From assembly GCF_963576675.1 (NCBI RefSeq), contig NC_088913.1, forward strand, positions 84,009,001 through 84,073,000: DNA of 64,000 bases. The letters are read 5' to 3'. Positions 11,142 through 21,968 of the stretch are shown here, piece after piece. The notes beneath the pieces were generated by a model. The model had not been told where the DNA came from and ran no database searches. It worked only from the letters and a program-made list of their open reading frames with translations. The translations under genes were made by a program, and so were the position numbers. This DNA is from Euphorbia lathyris (taxonomy: Eukaryota; Streptophyta; Magnoliopsida; Malpighiales; Euphorbiaceae). The number at the start of each line of letters is the position of its first letter. Positions within the stretch are counted from its first letter, which is position 1.

Positions 11142-11740
11142 TTCAATAAATTCATTCTTTATTCAATATATATATATATCAACAATAAATGACGATAACT
11201 TAATATATAAAGATAAAAATTAAAAATTAAATACTTGAAGACTTGAAAGACTTAATGTACTAAAAATGATAAAAATCAAAGCTTCTATATGCTTTCTATC
11301 CAAATTAATTCAAAATGAAAATGTTAATCATCATCATAATTTGACATGTAATTAAAATAATTCCAAATAATTTTTTCAATTAAATTACCAGTATTAAAAT
11401 TATGTAATTATAATTAAAAGTTTATATTAAAATAATTAAATTACTAAAATATTGGTAAATTACAAATATTAAATTTAAGGGAAAAATCAGTGATTTTACC
11501 AGTTTACAAATAACTAAATGCGATTTTATTTGTTACAACAGTGATTGTTTTATTTTTATTTTGTTACAGCAAATCACATGTTTTTTTTTTAAATAACTTT
11601 ATTTATATATACATATTTTTTTTTTTTAATTTTCTATTTGGCTTCACGCGTAAACTAAACCAAGGTCAGTTTACCCCAGGTATAGATAATATACTTGTTT
11701 ACACCTGTCACTCATGCATGCACCAGTACAACTAATTAGG
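11142..11740. other. AT-rich intergenic DNA
   Basis: I see no gene, RNA or bounded repeat here. Short open frames are low-complexity products of T-rich runs. Confidence 0.6.
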
Positions 11741-12187
11741 ACTGTTTGGCTGCGATATCAAGTATGTTCTCGGATAACAATTCAACCCCGCCACTCACCG
11801 CCGGCGAATTTTCCCGGGTAAAAGACTTTCAGATCCATATTCCCGTCAGTTGAACGAATCATTTTTAGCATTTTTTTAATAAAAAAACGAAAAATCAGTA
11901 AAAAGAAAACAAAACGCAAACAAAATATTCAATAGAAAATGTGAGGCTCAGATCCAAAAGGATCAGGGAAGGAAAATATATGCCGATCGTCATGGCTGCA
12001 ACAACCGGTTGCCATTGAGAAAGACCAAAATGTCCTCATTTTCTCAGGCCATCCAGGTTACTTCGCCGATGAGAATGGTATATTCTCCATTTCCTGATCG
12101 GACGCTCCCGGAAAAGTAAGGATTGGTATCATCACAGCCTATTGTTTTCTTTTTTCTTCTTCTTCTTCTTTGTTTGGATGGAGGAAA

Positions 12188-12225
<38 letters not shown>

Positions 12226-12440
12226 GAACAGTGCTATCATCGGCTCAGCCAAGCAGCGCGCCACACGTCGGCGCTGCGGTTGAGCCTCACTAATATTCCG
12301 GGAGCGTCAAAACTCTGCCTATCTTTGCTTGGTTTTTATAGTGGTTTCTTTTCATTTGCTTTCCGTTTTTGCCCTTTCGTTTAATGCATTAGGATTCTGG
12401 CATCTGGTTCCGCATTATAAGGGTGTTTTAGTCACGACGA
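11741..12440. repeat. Gene-like duplicated segment, copy 1
   Basis: About 700 bp shared with 35003-35730. It starts near GGACTGTTTGGCTGC and ends near ATAAGGGTGTTTTAGTCA. It is less AT-rich than its surroundings. Shared blocks include CGGCGAATTTTCCC / CGGCGACATTTCCC, ATGGCTGCA.CAACCGGTTG, CTGATCGGACGCTCCCGG and TATAGTG. On the minus strand one can read a TATA box (TATAAAAACC), a leader with a (CT)n tract and a short ORF starting MIPILTFPGASDQEMEN. On the plus strand a TTTTCTCAG|GCC acceptor and AAAA|GTAAGG donor bracket about 69 bp. Neither strand gives a recognisable protein. It could be a gene 5' end carried by a transposon, or an unknown repeat. Confidence 0.6.
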
Positions 12441-12541
12441 TGCTTTAGTATTTTTTTCTTTTCTTTTTTATAAGAATCACGATGCTTAGTATCAATTGCA
12501 TTTTATGAGGCAATATTTTGAAGTTTAACCATATACACAAC

Positions 12542-12985
12542 TAGACCAGGCCATGGGCCAGATTGGAGCCGGACCTATCAGGTTTCTATGTAAAAGTATT
12601 CAGTCCAAGTCCAGCCATGCCGATTATAAATTTAAACGGGTTCGGACCGAGCTGGGTTCGAACTTAAAAATCAAATATCAAGTCCAGTATATATAAATCC
12701 ACCTAAATATATATACGTAATTTTTAATTATAAAAAATAAAATTTCTATTTAAAAGTAAATATTTAATATATAAATGTATAGATTAATTAGTTAATATTA
12801 CTAGGCGGGTGGGACTAAGTCGGTCCGTGCTATTTTAATCAATTCCAAGTCCGTCCAAAAAATAGAAGGACTTTAACGAATCTGGACCGGACTGGACTTA
12901 AACTTAATTTATAATGTCCAAGTCCGGCCCAATGGACACGGACCTGGACAAACCGGGCAGGTACCCAGACCCGTGAACAAGTCTA
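12542..12985. mobile_element. hAT-type MITE
   Basis: Starts TAGACCAGGCCATGGGCC and ends GTGAACAAGTCTA, variants of the TAGACCTG...CAGGTCTA terminal repeat. Flanks TACACAAC (12534-12541) and TTCACAAC (12986-12993) form an 8-bp target duplication with one mismatch. Non-coding and of the same family as 4566-5446 and 25722-27681. Confidence 0.8.
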
Positions 12986-13054
12986 TTCACAACTGCATCA
13001 TGGGTCAATGTTTTCAACCGTTTGATATAAATTCGTTAAACTGGTCATATATAA

Positions 13055-13335
13055 TAATCTGGGAATGCGAATACAGTGACCCGAGCCCTTGCTGACGAGG
13101 TCTGATTCTCTGGTCGTTCGTCCCTGCGCCGGGAAGGGTCCCTGCAGACACTCCGACGTTCAAGACAGTTAGTAGCTCAAGAGCGTCTATTAATCAAATG
13201 TGTGAGAGTTAGAAAGAGTTACCCGCCGTGACTTCTTAGATGAGCTGTGTATTTATAGAGGGTGCTCGGGCCTTGGGGCCTCCTGGGCCTTGGGGCCCTT
13301 CTGGACTTTGGGGCCCTTATTCATATCCCGAATCA
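13055..13335 (-). repeat. 3' LTR of the Tat element
   Basis: Read on the minus strand it begins TGATTCGGG and ends CCCAGATTA, a 9-bp imperfect terminal inverted repeat. It ends in TA rather than the usual CA, in both copies. A TATTTATAGAGG motif (TATA box on the plus strand reading) lies near 13250. Confidence 0.85.
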
Positions 13336-13352
13336 TGTAGTCCCCCCGCCGA
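13336..13352 (-). promoter_or_regulatory. Polypurine tract of the Tat element
   Basis: Minus-strand CTTCGGCGGGGGGACTACA runs directly into the 3' LTR. This is the expected position for plus-strand priming. Confidence 0.75.
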
Positions 13353-13589
13353 AGAGTTAATTCGAGTATTTAATGCGAGAAGATTCGAGATTGCAACTGT
13401 TTCTCGCCTAGATAAATGGTGGACAACTGTAAGAAGAGTTCGTCGGATTAATTGAAGAAACCTTTGGGATTACTGCATGCGTTTTTTGTTTGTAGCGCCG
13501 CATTAATTGCGTCTGTAATTAAATCCCCCGCATGCGCCGTAAATATTTCTTGAAAATATGCGCAGTGCCGACGCCTTTTACCCTTCTGC

Positions 13590-13597
13590 TATAAATA
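13590..13597 (+). promoter_or_regulatory. TATA box of the antisense accessory gene
   Basis: TATAAATA, 296 bp before the ATG at 13886 and outside the LTR. Accessory genes of Grande elements are reported to use their own internal promoter, which fits this site. Confidence 0.55.
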
Positions 13598-13885
13598 TTG
13601 GAAGAGGTAAGTAGAAAGCTTCTTATTTCTTCCTCAATTTTCCTTGGGAGAGTATTTGCCGTTGTTTTTGCTTGCTGTGGGTTCTGCCTTCCTTCTGCGA
13701 TCGTGTCGGCCCACCCTCCTTTGCTCGTGCTCTGCATATTTGGTGGTCATTTGACTATCGTTGTTCTTCGGGAGATTCCTCGCGTCAGTTTGTCGTAACT
13801 TTTTCCTAAGGTTAGTCGTATAATTTCTTAGCTTTGGCTTTGTGTTTTTCTTTGTTTTATTTCGTCTTTTCTGGGGAGGGGTATT

Positions 13886-16490
13886 ATGTCAGAGGGTTCT
13901 TCACGGGGAGCCCTAAGCAGACTGCCGCCGGTTACCCCTGGTGACTTCACGCTTCGTGACGCTTCGCGGACGCGAACAGTATCGCGAAAAAGGCGAGCGG
14001 AAAAAGAGAGTGAAACTAGCGCAGTGGCCGGTGCGGCGAAGAAAAGAAAGAAGTCCGTTGTTCGTCCAGCGCCTACTGTCAATCGTCCTGCCGGAGGCGT
14101 TGCTGCCGGCGTTCTAGAGGTGGTAGTGGTTGTGCCGGAGGGGCTGATTACTGCGGAGCGGCCCCTTGCCGCGATTTACGACGAAATGCGCGAGAGGGTG
14201 TGGACTCGATCTCCTGGGACTTCTAATATCGAGGGTAAGCACTTTGAGAGAGTCGAGCGTCCTAAGAGACCGGAATCCCTTTCAGTGGAGGATGCGTATA
14301 GTATAATCGTCTCAGCAGACCTACCGGCGATATCTGCGGTATATCGACTTGGGGAACCCTATGAATTGGTTGCGCTGGGCGAAGAAAATCGAGCTCACTC
14401 TGCGGGTGGCGCAAATGAGCTCATCGTTTACGAGGAGCAGTTTGAATCGGGGATGCGGCTGCCGCTCCTTCCTTTTTTGTAGAAGTGCTGAAGGAATACG
14501 ATCTGTGCCCCGGGAAAATACATCCGAACGGATGGAGAATGATGGTCGCCTTCTATTCTCTGTGTCGATCTGCCGGGTATCGAGCAACAGGTCTGGTTTT
14601 TCGCGAGTTTTTTAAACCAAGCAAGGGGCACCGATCTCAACATGTTACGTTCTCCCACCAGAAGTTCAAAGTGATCGGTAGTTTGAAAGATAAAGTATCC
14701 GAATACCTGCACCGCTATTTCTTGGTGAGGAAATACGACGGAGACTTTCCTTTTAGGGTGGTATGGAACGAAGACCCCATGGATTCTAGTCGATGGCTGA
14801 AAACCCGCCCAAAGCTGCCATTCGAGGAGAATCTGGTGAAATATTTGAAAGATCTCCCGTCAGATAAGGATCATAAGCAGGATGTAGATGAGTTAGTTCG
14901 TCATTTCCTGGCCGCCGGTTACTACATCTGGAATCAATGGCGGATGGCTCAACTTTCGGGGTGGTCGGCTGCGGATTTTGAGAAATGGAAACGGGGATAT
15001 AACTTCAAGGCTGGAGAATTGACGGAACTAGAGGCGATCTCAGTGAATGTTGCCGTTGTAGGTGAGGGGCTGGGGTTTTAACTTGCTTTGTGAATTATGT
15101 CGCACGTAATGCTCTGTTGTGTATTCGGAATGCCTTAGTGTACTTTTTTCCTTCTGTATTTGCAGGTCCAGGAGATCCCCGCGTCAGCATGGACTTTGAC
15201 CCTAATGAATTCAGTGTTGGTCTGGAGACCGCTGATGAGGCGTTCGGAGGAGCTTCGAGTTCATTGGCTTCGTTTTCCTCGCTCGAGGATGCGAACCAAG
15301 TGGTGCAGAGTATGGGAGGGGTTCTTGATGCGCGAGAAGATGCTGACGGAATAGTCGATGTCCCGCAAGGAAAGCCCGTGAACGATCCAGCTGCCAAGGA
15401 GCTCGAGGGCGATGTGGAGGTGATCATTATTGAAGAGGAAAAAGGCGGGAGTCCGAATCATGGGGTGTTTGCTCGGAAGCGAAAAAGGGATACGGGGAAA
15501 TCTGTTGATGAAACTGGGGCCGGGGAAGAGCCTACCGGGAAAAATGCAGCTGGGGTCAGCGAGAGTGCCAAGAAATCCTGTACTGATGGCGGGACCGAGC
15601 TGTCTGCTGACGTGCCGGATCGGGTAGGAGATCATCCGAAAATGGTTAAGAGGATGGAAACGAAAATCTCCAAGTTCAGGGACTATGTCATGAATTTATC
15701 GGTGCACTCTGATATGATGACCTCCGATCTAGCTCGCGCGATGGCTCGTGTTGCCAGGGTTCCCGGGGAGCATCAGCGGATGGAGGGGGTTTCAAAAATA
15801 AACCTGGGCCTGGAAACCTTATCGGCCCTTGGTGTGGTGGGTTTTCCTATCCGCACTGTTTGCCTAGATTTGTCTTTCATGATTTTCGTCTTTAACTTAT
15901 GTTATCTTATGTAGGCTATCCAGAATGTAACCAGGGTTTTCGACATGTGCGTTAATGATGATCAAGTCTTTCGTGATATGGAAAATGCTCTGCGGAGATC
16001 TGTTGGCGATCTCGAGGATGAAAATAAGAGACTGGTAGCTGCGGGGGAGCTTCTGGAACGTCGTGGGGCCGAGATTACCGTTCTGTCCGAGAAACTGAAA
16101 GTAGAGACGGCCGGTCGAGTGGAACTCTCCAAGAGGTTGACACAAGATGTCGAGGAGATTTGTGCGTACAGGGTGTTGCTCAGGATGGCTGTTAGGTGGA
16201 CTCGCCGAGTGGCGGAGAATCTAAAGGAGAAAATGGGACAGGCGGCAGTGCTGTCCGCGGAGAACGACTCCCTTAGGCAACAACTGGAAGTTGCACGGAA
16301 GGAGGCTGCTGATCTTCGCGCTCTCGCTGGTCAGCGCGAGGAGAAACTCATAAAGCTGGATCGTATGATGTTGATCACCGCTGCTTACTCCGCAGGTTAT
16401 GAGGTTCCTCCGGAGGTGATCTTTGCTCCGAATGTGTATGACAAAGCTGCCCAGGCGAAGGCTGTCAAATTTTGTGGTCGTTTCAAGTAG
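13886..16490 (+). CDS. Antisense accessory gene of the Tat element, three exons, one frameshift
   Basis: The gene is encoded opposite to gag-pol. Exon 1 (13886-15061) has a basic, KR-rich N-terminus with likely nuclear-localisation clusters. A conserved block follows (LCPGKIHPNGWR, GLVFREFF) that resembles the 'putative gypsy type transposon' family (Transposase_28). A one-base deletion in a T run near 14472-14477 shifts the frame and gives TAG at 14480-14482. Intron 1 (15062-15165, GTGAGG...TTTGCAG) and intron 2 (about 15837-15914, GTGGGT...TGTAG) both restore the observed frames when removed. Exon 2 is acidic, with a KRKRD cluster. Exon 3 (15915-16490) is a long coiled coil. The product would be about 800 residues. 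Its function is unknown; nuclear localisation is reported for the Grande counterpart. The frameshift probably inactivates this copy. Confidence 0.75.
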
Positions 16491-16651
16491 TAGTAGGCAG
16501 TTGTATTTTGCTCATTTGCTTTCAAAGATGTAATGATGACCCGTACAATCTGAATCTTTTTTGTGATATTGTGGTATTTTAATTATGTATCCTGCATGTT
16601 GATTTGATTGGAGTTCATTGTGATGTCTTTCACGTCTTTTCTCCGTCTTGC

Positions 16652-16660
16652 TATAAATAG
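16652..16660 (+). promoter_or_regulatory. TATA box of the second antisense ORF
   Basis: TATAAATAG, 81 bp before the ATG at 16741. The spacing would give a leader of roughly 55 bases. Confidence 0.55.
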
Positions 16661-16740
16661 GAGCCGGATTTTTTGTTGTGGACTTGCAATTTCTCTTTCG
16701 TCTTTTCCTTTTCTTCCTTAACTAATCTTCTCGGAGAAAT

Positions 16741-17428
16741 GTCGCTTCGGGACGTTGTCGATCCAGCCGGCGTGTTGGAGGTGCAAAAGGCAATATCAGC
16801 GATGCCACATCCCTATGTCTATTGTCCTCCGTCTGAGGAGCGCGATCTAGAAAGGAAGGTGAGGTATTCGTCCCCTGTTTGGATGAACCGGGACTGGGCC
16901 TCTCAAAGGAGGAAAGTGGAGAGTGAGAACTTCGTTCCCTATACTGGATCTGTCACCGATTCTTGTGAGGTAGCTATTAGCGCGCTCTCTTCGACAGAAA
17001 AGAAAATATGGTCTCATGAGGGCATCGGGTATCTCCAGCCCGATGAAACCGTCGCTCCGGTGCTCAATCCGCATCCTTCCTGGATAAAAAGGCTTCTAGC
17101 TGATGAGATGGAAAGGGTGATAAACTTGCCTCATGAGACGGAGTACCGGCGAGTAGGGTGCCATGCTTCGCCGACGCGTCCGTATGGATCGACGTTCGTC
17201 GATCCCATCAAACCTCGAAGTGTGGTTTTCTTGGAGTTCGCGAGGCAAGGTAGTCTTGGTCCCGTTCCTGCTAATCCTAATCACCGTGTGACACATGTGG
17301 GCAAAGCCTGTTTATACCATAGGCAGAATGACCATAATACCGATGAGTGTGTGGACTGGAGAGCGATGCATCAAGATTTGATGGACGAGGAAGCTATCCC
17401 GAACCCTGATTGTCCTCGATCTATCTGA
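16741..17428 (+). CDS. Second antisense ORF of the Tat element, with a gag-like zinc-finger motif
   Basis: The frame opens at 16673, but the ATG at 16741 (MSLRDVVDP) fits the TATA box at 16652 and gives about 228 residues. There are no introns and no stops. Most of the protein is unfamiliar. Near the C-terminus CLYHRQNDHNTDEC (Cys-x2-His-x4-His-x4-Cys) precedes a VDWRAMHQDLMDEEAI helix. This is the same layout as CKYHRSFGHSTENY followed by a helix in this element's own gag, where the last Cys is Tyr. I infer that the C-terminal part derives from a gag gene. Nucleic-acid binding is possible but not shown. The intact frame and its own TATA box suggest it was functional until recently. Confidence 0.7.
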
Positions 17429-17794
17429 ATGTGTTGGGTTTGTCTATGCGTTTGTTGCGGCCATAGGTATATTTGTAATGGCTCTTTGTAGCAGGAGTGA
17501 TCTTGTTGTAGTAGTTTGATATCTTAGTTGACCTTGTTTATGTAGTTTGTGAGTTTATCTGAATCTATCCGCTTTGTTTGTGAAGATTTCCCAAAAAGTT
17601 TATGTCGACGGTATTACATGGAGAAAATTTAGCTAGCGAGAAATAGATAATTGTTATTGATATAGGGAACGTCGGATGACGTTGCAAACGTTCGAGGTGC
17701 TCGAGAAGCCCTATGATAACACTTGAATGTTATGTGGAGATGCTCAAATGATAACATTCGGATGTTATATTCGGATGCTCGAGGAGTCTTATGA
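17429..17794 (+). other. Spacer between antisense ORF2 and the tandem array
   Basis: Non-coding. From about 17640 it carries degenerate versions of the following repeat (GATAACA.TTGAATGTTATG, GATGCTCGAGGAG), so the array probably once extended further left. Confidence 0.6.
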
Positions 17795-18480
17795 TATTAT
17801 TTGTATGTTAAATGGAGCGAAGAACATGATAGAGTTCTGCTCGCTCAAAATCGTTAACAATATAGGATTGTTAGATGATGTAGGAGGCGTTCGATATGAT
17901 CGAAGAGCCTGATGATAATATTTGAATGTTTTGTTAGCGGAGAACGCGATAGAGTTCTGCTCGCTCCAAATCGTTAACAATATGATATTGTTAGACGATG
18001 TAGGAGGCGTTCGATATGATCGAAGAGCCTGATGATAACATTTGAATGTTTTGTTGGCGGAGAACGCGATAGAGTTCTGCTCACTCAAAATCGTTAACAA
18101 TATGATATTGTTAGACGATGTAGGAGGCGTTCGATATGATCGAAGAGCCTGATGATAACATTTGAATGTTTTGTTGGCGGAGAAGGCGATAGAGTTCTGC
18201 TCGCTCAAAATCGTTACCAATATGATATTGCTAGACGATGTAGGAGGCGTTCGATATGATCGAAGATCCAGATGATAACATTTGAATGTTTTGTTGGCGG
18301 AGAACGCGATAGAGTTCTGTTCGCTCAAAATCGTTAACAATATGGGATTGCTAGACGATGTAGGATGCGTTCGATATGATCGAAGAGCCTGATGATAACA
18401 TTTGAATGTTTTGTTGGCGGAGAACGCGATAGAGTTCTGCTCGCTCAAAATCGTTAACAATATGATATTGCTAGACGAAA
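17795..18480. repeat. 120-bp tandem array, about 5.7 copies
   Basis: The period is exactly 120 bp. Each unit contains AGAACGCGATAGAGTTCTGC, TCGTTAACAATATGATATTG and GGCGTTCGATATGATCGAAG. Central copies are nearly identical; the leftmost is the most diverged. Because 120 is a multiple of three, one minus-strand frame stays open through the whole array. The array lies just beyond the integrase stop (18522), the position where Tat elements are known to hold variable tandem repeats. Confidence 0.95.
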
Positions 18481-18521
18481 AGGCCAAAATATCTTTATTA
18501 ATCATGATTCTCGTGTACAAG

Positions 18522-19985
18522 CTATTGATAATATTTCTTTAACGTTTGGATATTCCAGCTATTGTCGTAGACCATCCCGTCTAAAGAGGCGATCTTGTAA
18601 GCCCCATTATGGAGAACAGTGTCGATCTTGTACGACCCCTCCCATGATTGGTCGAGCTTTCCTTGAGCTAAAGGGGATTGCGCAGCTGCGACGTCTCTGA
18701 GCACAAGGTCTCCGACCTGAAAAGTGCGGGGGCGAACTCTTCTATCGTGATAGCGCGTGATGTTTTGCTTATGGGCCGTGATATGCAATAGAGCATTAAG
18801 GCACTCCTCCTCTAGTCGGTCGCTGGCGTCCCTGAGCTCCGCACTGTTGTCGACCTCTTCGAAACTGGTTTTTCGGGGGGAGCGAAGGATGACTTCAGAT
18901 GGTGCCATTGCTTCTGCCCCATAAGCAAGGAAAAAAGGAGTGCGTCCTGTTCCTGTATGAGGGGTGGTGCGGTATGACCATAGGATTGCTGTAATGTGAT
19001 CGGGCCATGCCCTACCTTGGTCGGATAAACGCGCTTTGATTCCTCGAAGGAGCGTTCGGTTGCTTACCTCCATGAGGTCGTTGCTCTGAGGGTGAGCTAC
19101 CGACGTGTACCGTCCTTTGATGCCCCAGTCCGCGCAAAAATCGCGAAACTGACTGCAGTCGAACTGCTTCCCATTGTCAGTGATAAAGGAGTGAGGGACC
19201 CCGAATCGGTATATGATTGTTCGCTTGAAGAAACTAATAACGTTGTCGGCGGTTATCTTGGCAAGGGCTTCAGCTTCGATCCATTTGGTAAAGTGATCGA
19301 CCGCCACGACAACGAAACGCTTTTGTGCCAAAGCCATCGAGAAAGGGCCGAGCAGGTCGATGCCCCATACCACGAATGGCCAAGGTGTGATGATACCTTT
19401 GAACGGAGCCGTCGGGGTGTGATGAGTATTGGCGCGTAGTTGACATGCCTGACAACTGCGGACTAGACGCATTGCGTCGGAATCCATGGTCTGCCAGTAG
19501 AGCCCCTAGAGCCGGGCCTTCTTCGCAATTGTTCGGGCGCCCTGATGCGAGCTACAGACGCCCTGGTGAATTTCTATAAGACAGTGATCCCCCTCTTCCT
19601 CGGATACACAGCACAACTAAGGATGCGTGGCGGATTTGCGATAAAGTAAGCCATCATGCAATGCATAACGCCAAGAACGCCGGACCACGAGGGATGCCGC
19701 TGTCCGATCTGCAGGGAGTGTCCCATTCTGAAGATATCTGATAATTGGGCTTCTCCATCCTCCTGCCGCGGCGTCTGCTGAGTCGATCTGCAGCGAGCTC
19801 TCGATGCGAATGGCCGGGGCGCCTGCGATTTCGATTAAGGTGAGCGGGTCATTGGACCGTTCGTCTGCTGCAAGAGCGGCGATAGCGTCTGCCTCCTCGT
19901 TCTCCTCTCGCGGTACTAGCATTAGGTTAAGGGTTACTCCTTTTGTCCTGAGGTCATTGATCAGGGATGTGGCGAGGGCCAGGTA
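18522..19985 (-). pseudogene. Tat element pol: RNase H tail and integrase
   Basis: Same frame as the rest of gag-pol. From the right: the end of the archaeal-type RNase H and a linker (NEEADAIAALAAD); a His/Cys zinc-binding region split by stops (HQGVCSSHQ ... CQAC); then the catalytic core with Asp in WGIDLLGP, Asp in ITDNGKQFD and Glu in LMEVSNRTLL. So the DDE triad is present. The C-terminus includes VLRDVAAAQ and a typical TLKKYYQ end. Nonsense codons are TAG at 19617-19619 and 19506-19508. Integrase inserts the cDNA into nuclear DNA; this copy cannot make a full-length product. Confidence 0.9.
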
Positions 19986-21968
19986 CTAGCACATTGTTGG
20001 GTCCTTTGCCTTGTAAGTGCCGCTGACATGGCTGACGACAAGCTTTGAGTCCGAGCATATCGTTAGCCATCCGTTCACTATTGTTTTCGACAGCCGAAGA
20101 GCGGCGATCAAGGCCTCATATTCGGCCTGATTATTCGTGGTCGGGAAATTGAGTCGGACGGCGTACCGTATGTGGAGATTGCCGGGTCCTTGAATGGCTA
20201 TGTCAGCGCCTGCCCATCCTGGAGCGCAGGACCCATCTATGCTTATAGTCCAGGTGTCGTTAGTGCGAGCTGTCGTTGTCGTAGGTTTGGTGATAGAACA
20301 GCTGGTGAATTCGATGATAAAATCGGACAGTGCCCGAGCCTTGATCGTCGTGCGGGGCTCAAAACGTACGTCAAACTGGGAGAGTCGAACGGACCAGTTG
20401 GTGATACGACCGGAAACCTCTGGTCTCTGGACGGCCTTTTTTAGCGGATAATTGGTTCTGACCACAACCGTATGCACTTGGAAATATAGTCTCAGACGCT
20501 CTGAAGCTTGAGTGATAGCGAATAAGGCTTTTTCAACCTCGGAGTATCGGATCTCAGCTCCCTTCAGCACTTTGCTCAGAAAGTAGATTGGAAAAAGCTA
20601 CGTCCCCTCTTATTGAGTTAAAATGACTCCTACTGTTTCATCCGTGATGGTGAAGTATAAGTGAATGTCCTGCTCTAGTTTTGGCACCGAGAGCAGTAGG
20701 GGTGTTGCGAGGAAAATTTTTATGGCGTTGAACGCGGCCTGGCAATCCGTAGACCACCTAAAGGGATGCTCCTTCTTGATTGCTTTATAAAAGGGGAGAC
20801 AACACTGCGCCGAGCAGGAGATGAAACGTCCCAAAGCGATGATTCTTCCATTGAGTCTTTGAACCCCTTGCAGGTCGCGCGGTGGTTCCATTGCTAGAAT
20901 AGCCTCGATTTTTGCGGGGTTAGGCTCGATGCCCTTCTCTGATACCACGCAACCCAGGAATTTACCACTGCGAATTCCGAAGAAACATTTTTCCGGGTTT
21001 AGCTTGAGGTTATAGGCTCTGAAGATTTTAAACACTTCCGCTAAATCTTGCGGATGGTCGCCTTCTTCGGTGCTTAGGACCACCATGTCATCGATATACA
21101 CTTGTACCGTCTTGCCAATAAGATGGGCGAACATCTTATCTACCAAGCGCTGGTACGTGGCCCCCACATTCTTTAACCTGAAAGGCGTGACATTGTAGTA
21201 ATATGTGCCTTCGTGCGTAATGAAAGAGGTTTTCTCGGCGTCGGCTGGGTCCAAAGGGATCTGCTGGAAACCAGCGATGGCATCAAACTGAGACAAGATC
21301 TTACGACCGGCAGTTTGATCAAGGAGTTGATCTATATTAGGCAGCGGATAAGAATCCTTGGGGCAAGCTTTATTGACATTCGTAAAATCTACACACATGC
21401 GGTACTTTCCGCTGGCTTTCTTTACAAGTACAACATTAGAAAGCCAGTCCGGATAGTTGACCTCGCGGATAAACTTTACAGCTAGGAGTTTGTCAATCTC
21501 TGCCTTTACTGCTTCCTGCTTGTCCTTCGCCTGCACTCGCATCCTCTGCTTCACAGGTTCGACAGAGGGGTCGATGCTCAGCTTGTGTATTGCTTGATCA
21601 GGTGAGACCCCCGTGATGTCCTCGGTGCACCAGGCGAACACATCCGAATGCTCTGTTAGGACAACCTTGATCTCTTCGGCCAACGGGGAAGCGAGTCTCG
21701 TCTCCATTTTCACTATCTTGTTATCCCCGAGGATACAGTCATCGACTGGCTCGATGGGCACGGGATTGTAACCCCTCATGTCCATCAGACCATCCTCCAG
21801 GTAGAGCACTGTTCGAGGCTGAGTCGCCTCCCACTGCAATCTTTTGGCCAGCATACGATCCCCCTGGATGGTGATCTTTCCATGCGGAAGTGGCAAAGTC
21901 AAGCATAGTCCGGAGATATCCACCGTGGCCCTGAGGGCGGCCAGAAGAGGCCTTCCGATGATGGCATT
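19986..21968 (-). pseudogene. Tat element pol: reverse transcriptase and two RNase H domains
   Basis: The RT spans about 21640-21050 with FDAIAGFQQI and the catalytic YIDDMVV. It is followed by the Ty3-type RNase H (TITDETVGVILTQ). The second, archaeal-type RNase H has SIDGSCAPGW, NNQAEYEALIAAL and CSDSKLVV, giving the Asp-Glu-Asp residues. The Tat lineage acquired this second RNase H. Stops are TAA at 20610-20612 and TAG at 20598-20600 and 19986-19988, with no frameshift. In normal elements this part makes cDNA and removes the RNA template. Confidence 0.92.

Noticed and set aside
12189..12222. (GA)n tract as a regulatory GAGA element
   Set aside because: A GA-type tract also appears in copy 2 at a different length, and no transcribed gene can be assigned. 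It is treated as a microsatellite inside the duplicated segment.
17640..18480. CRISPR-like array
   Set aside because: Units are contiguous 120-bp tandem copies without unique spacers, in a plant retrotransposon.
17789..18520. 243-codon minus-strand frame with 40-residue repeats as a real protein
   Set aside because: The frame is explained by a 120-bp tandem unit divisible by three. It is listed as a finding but not annotated as a gene.
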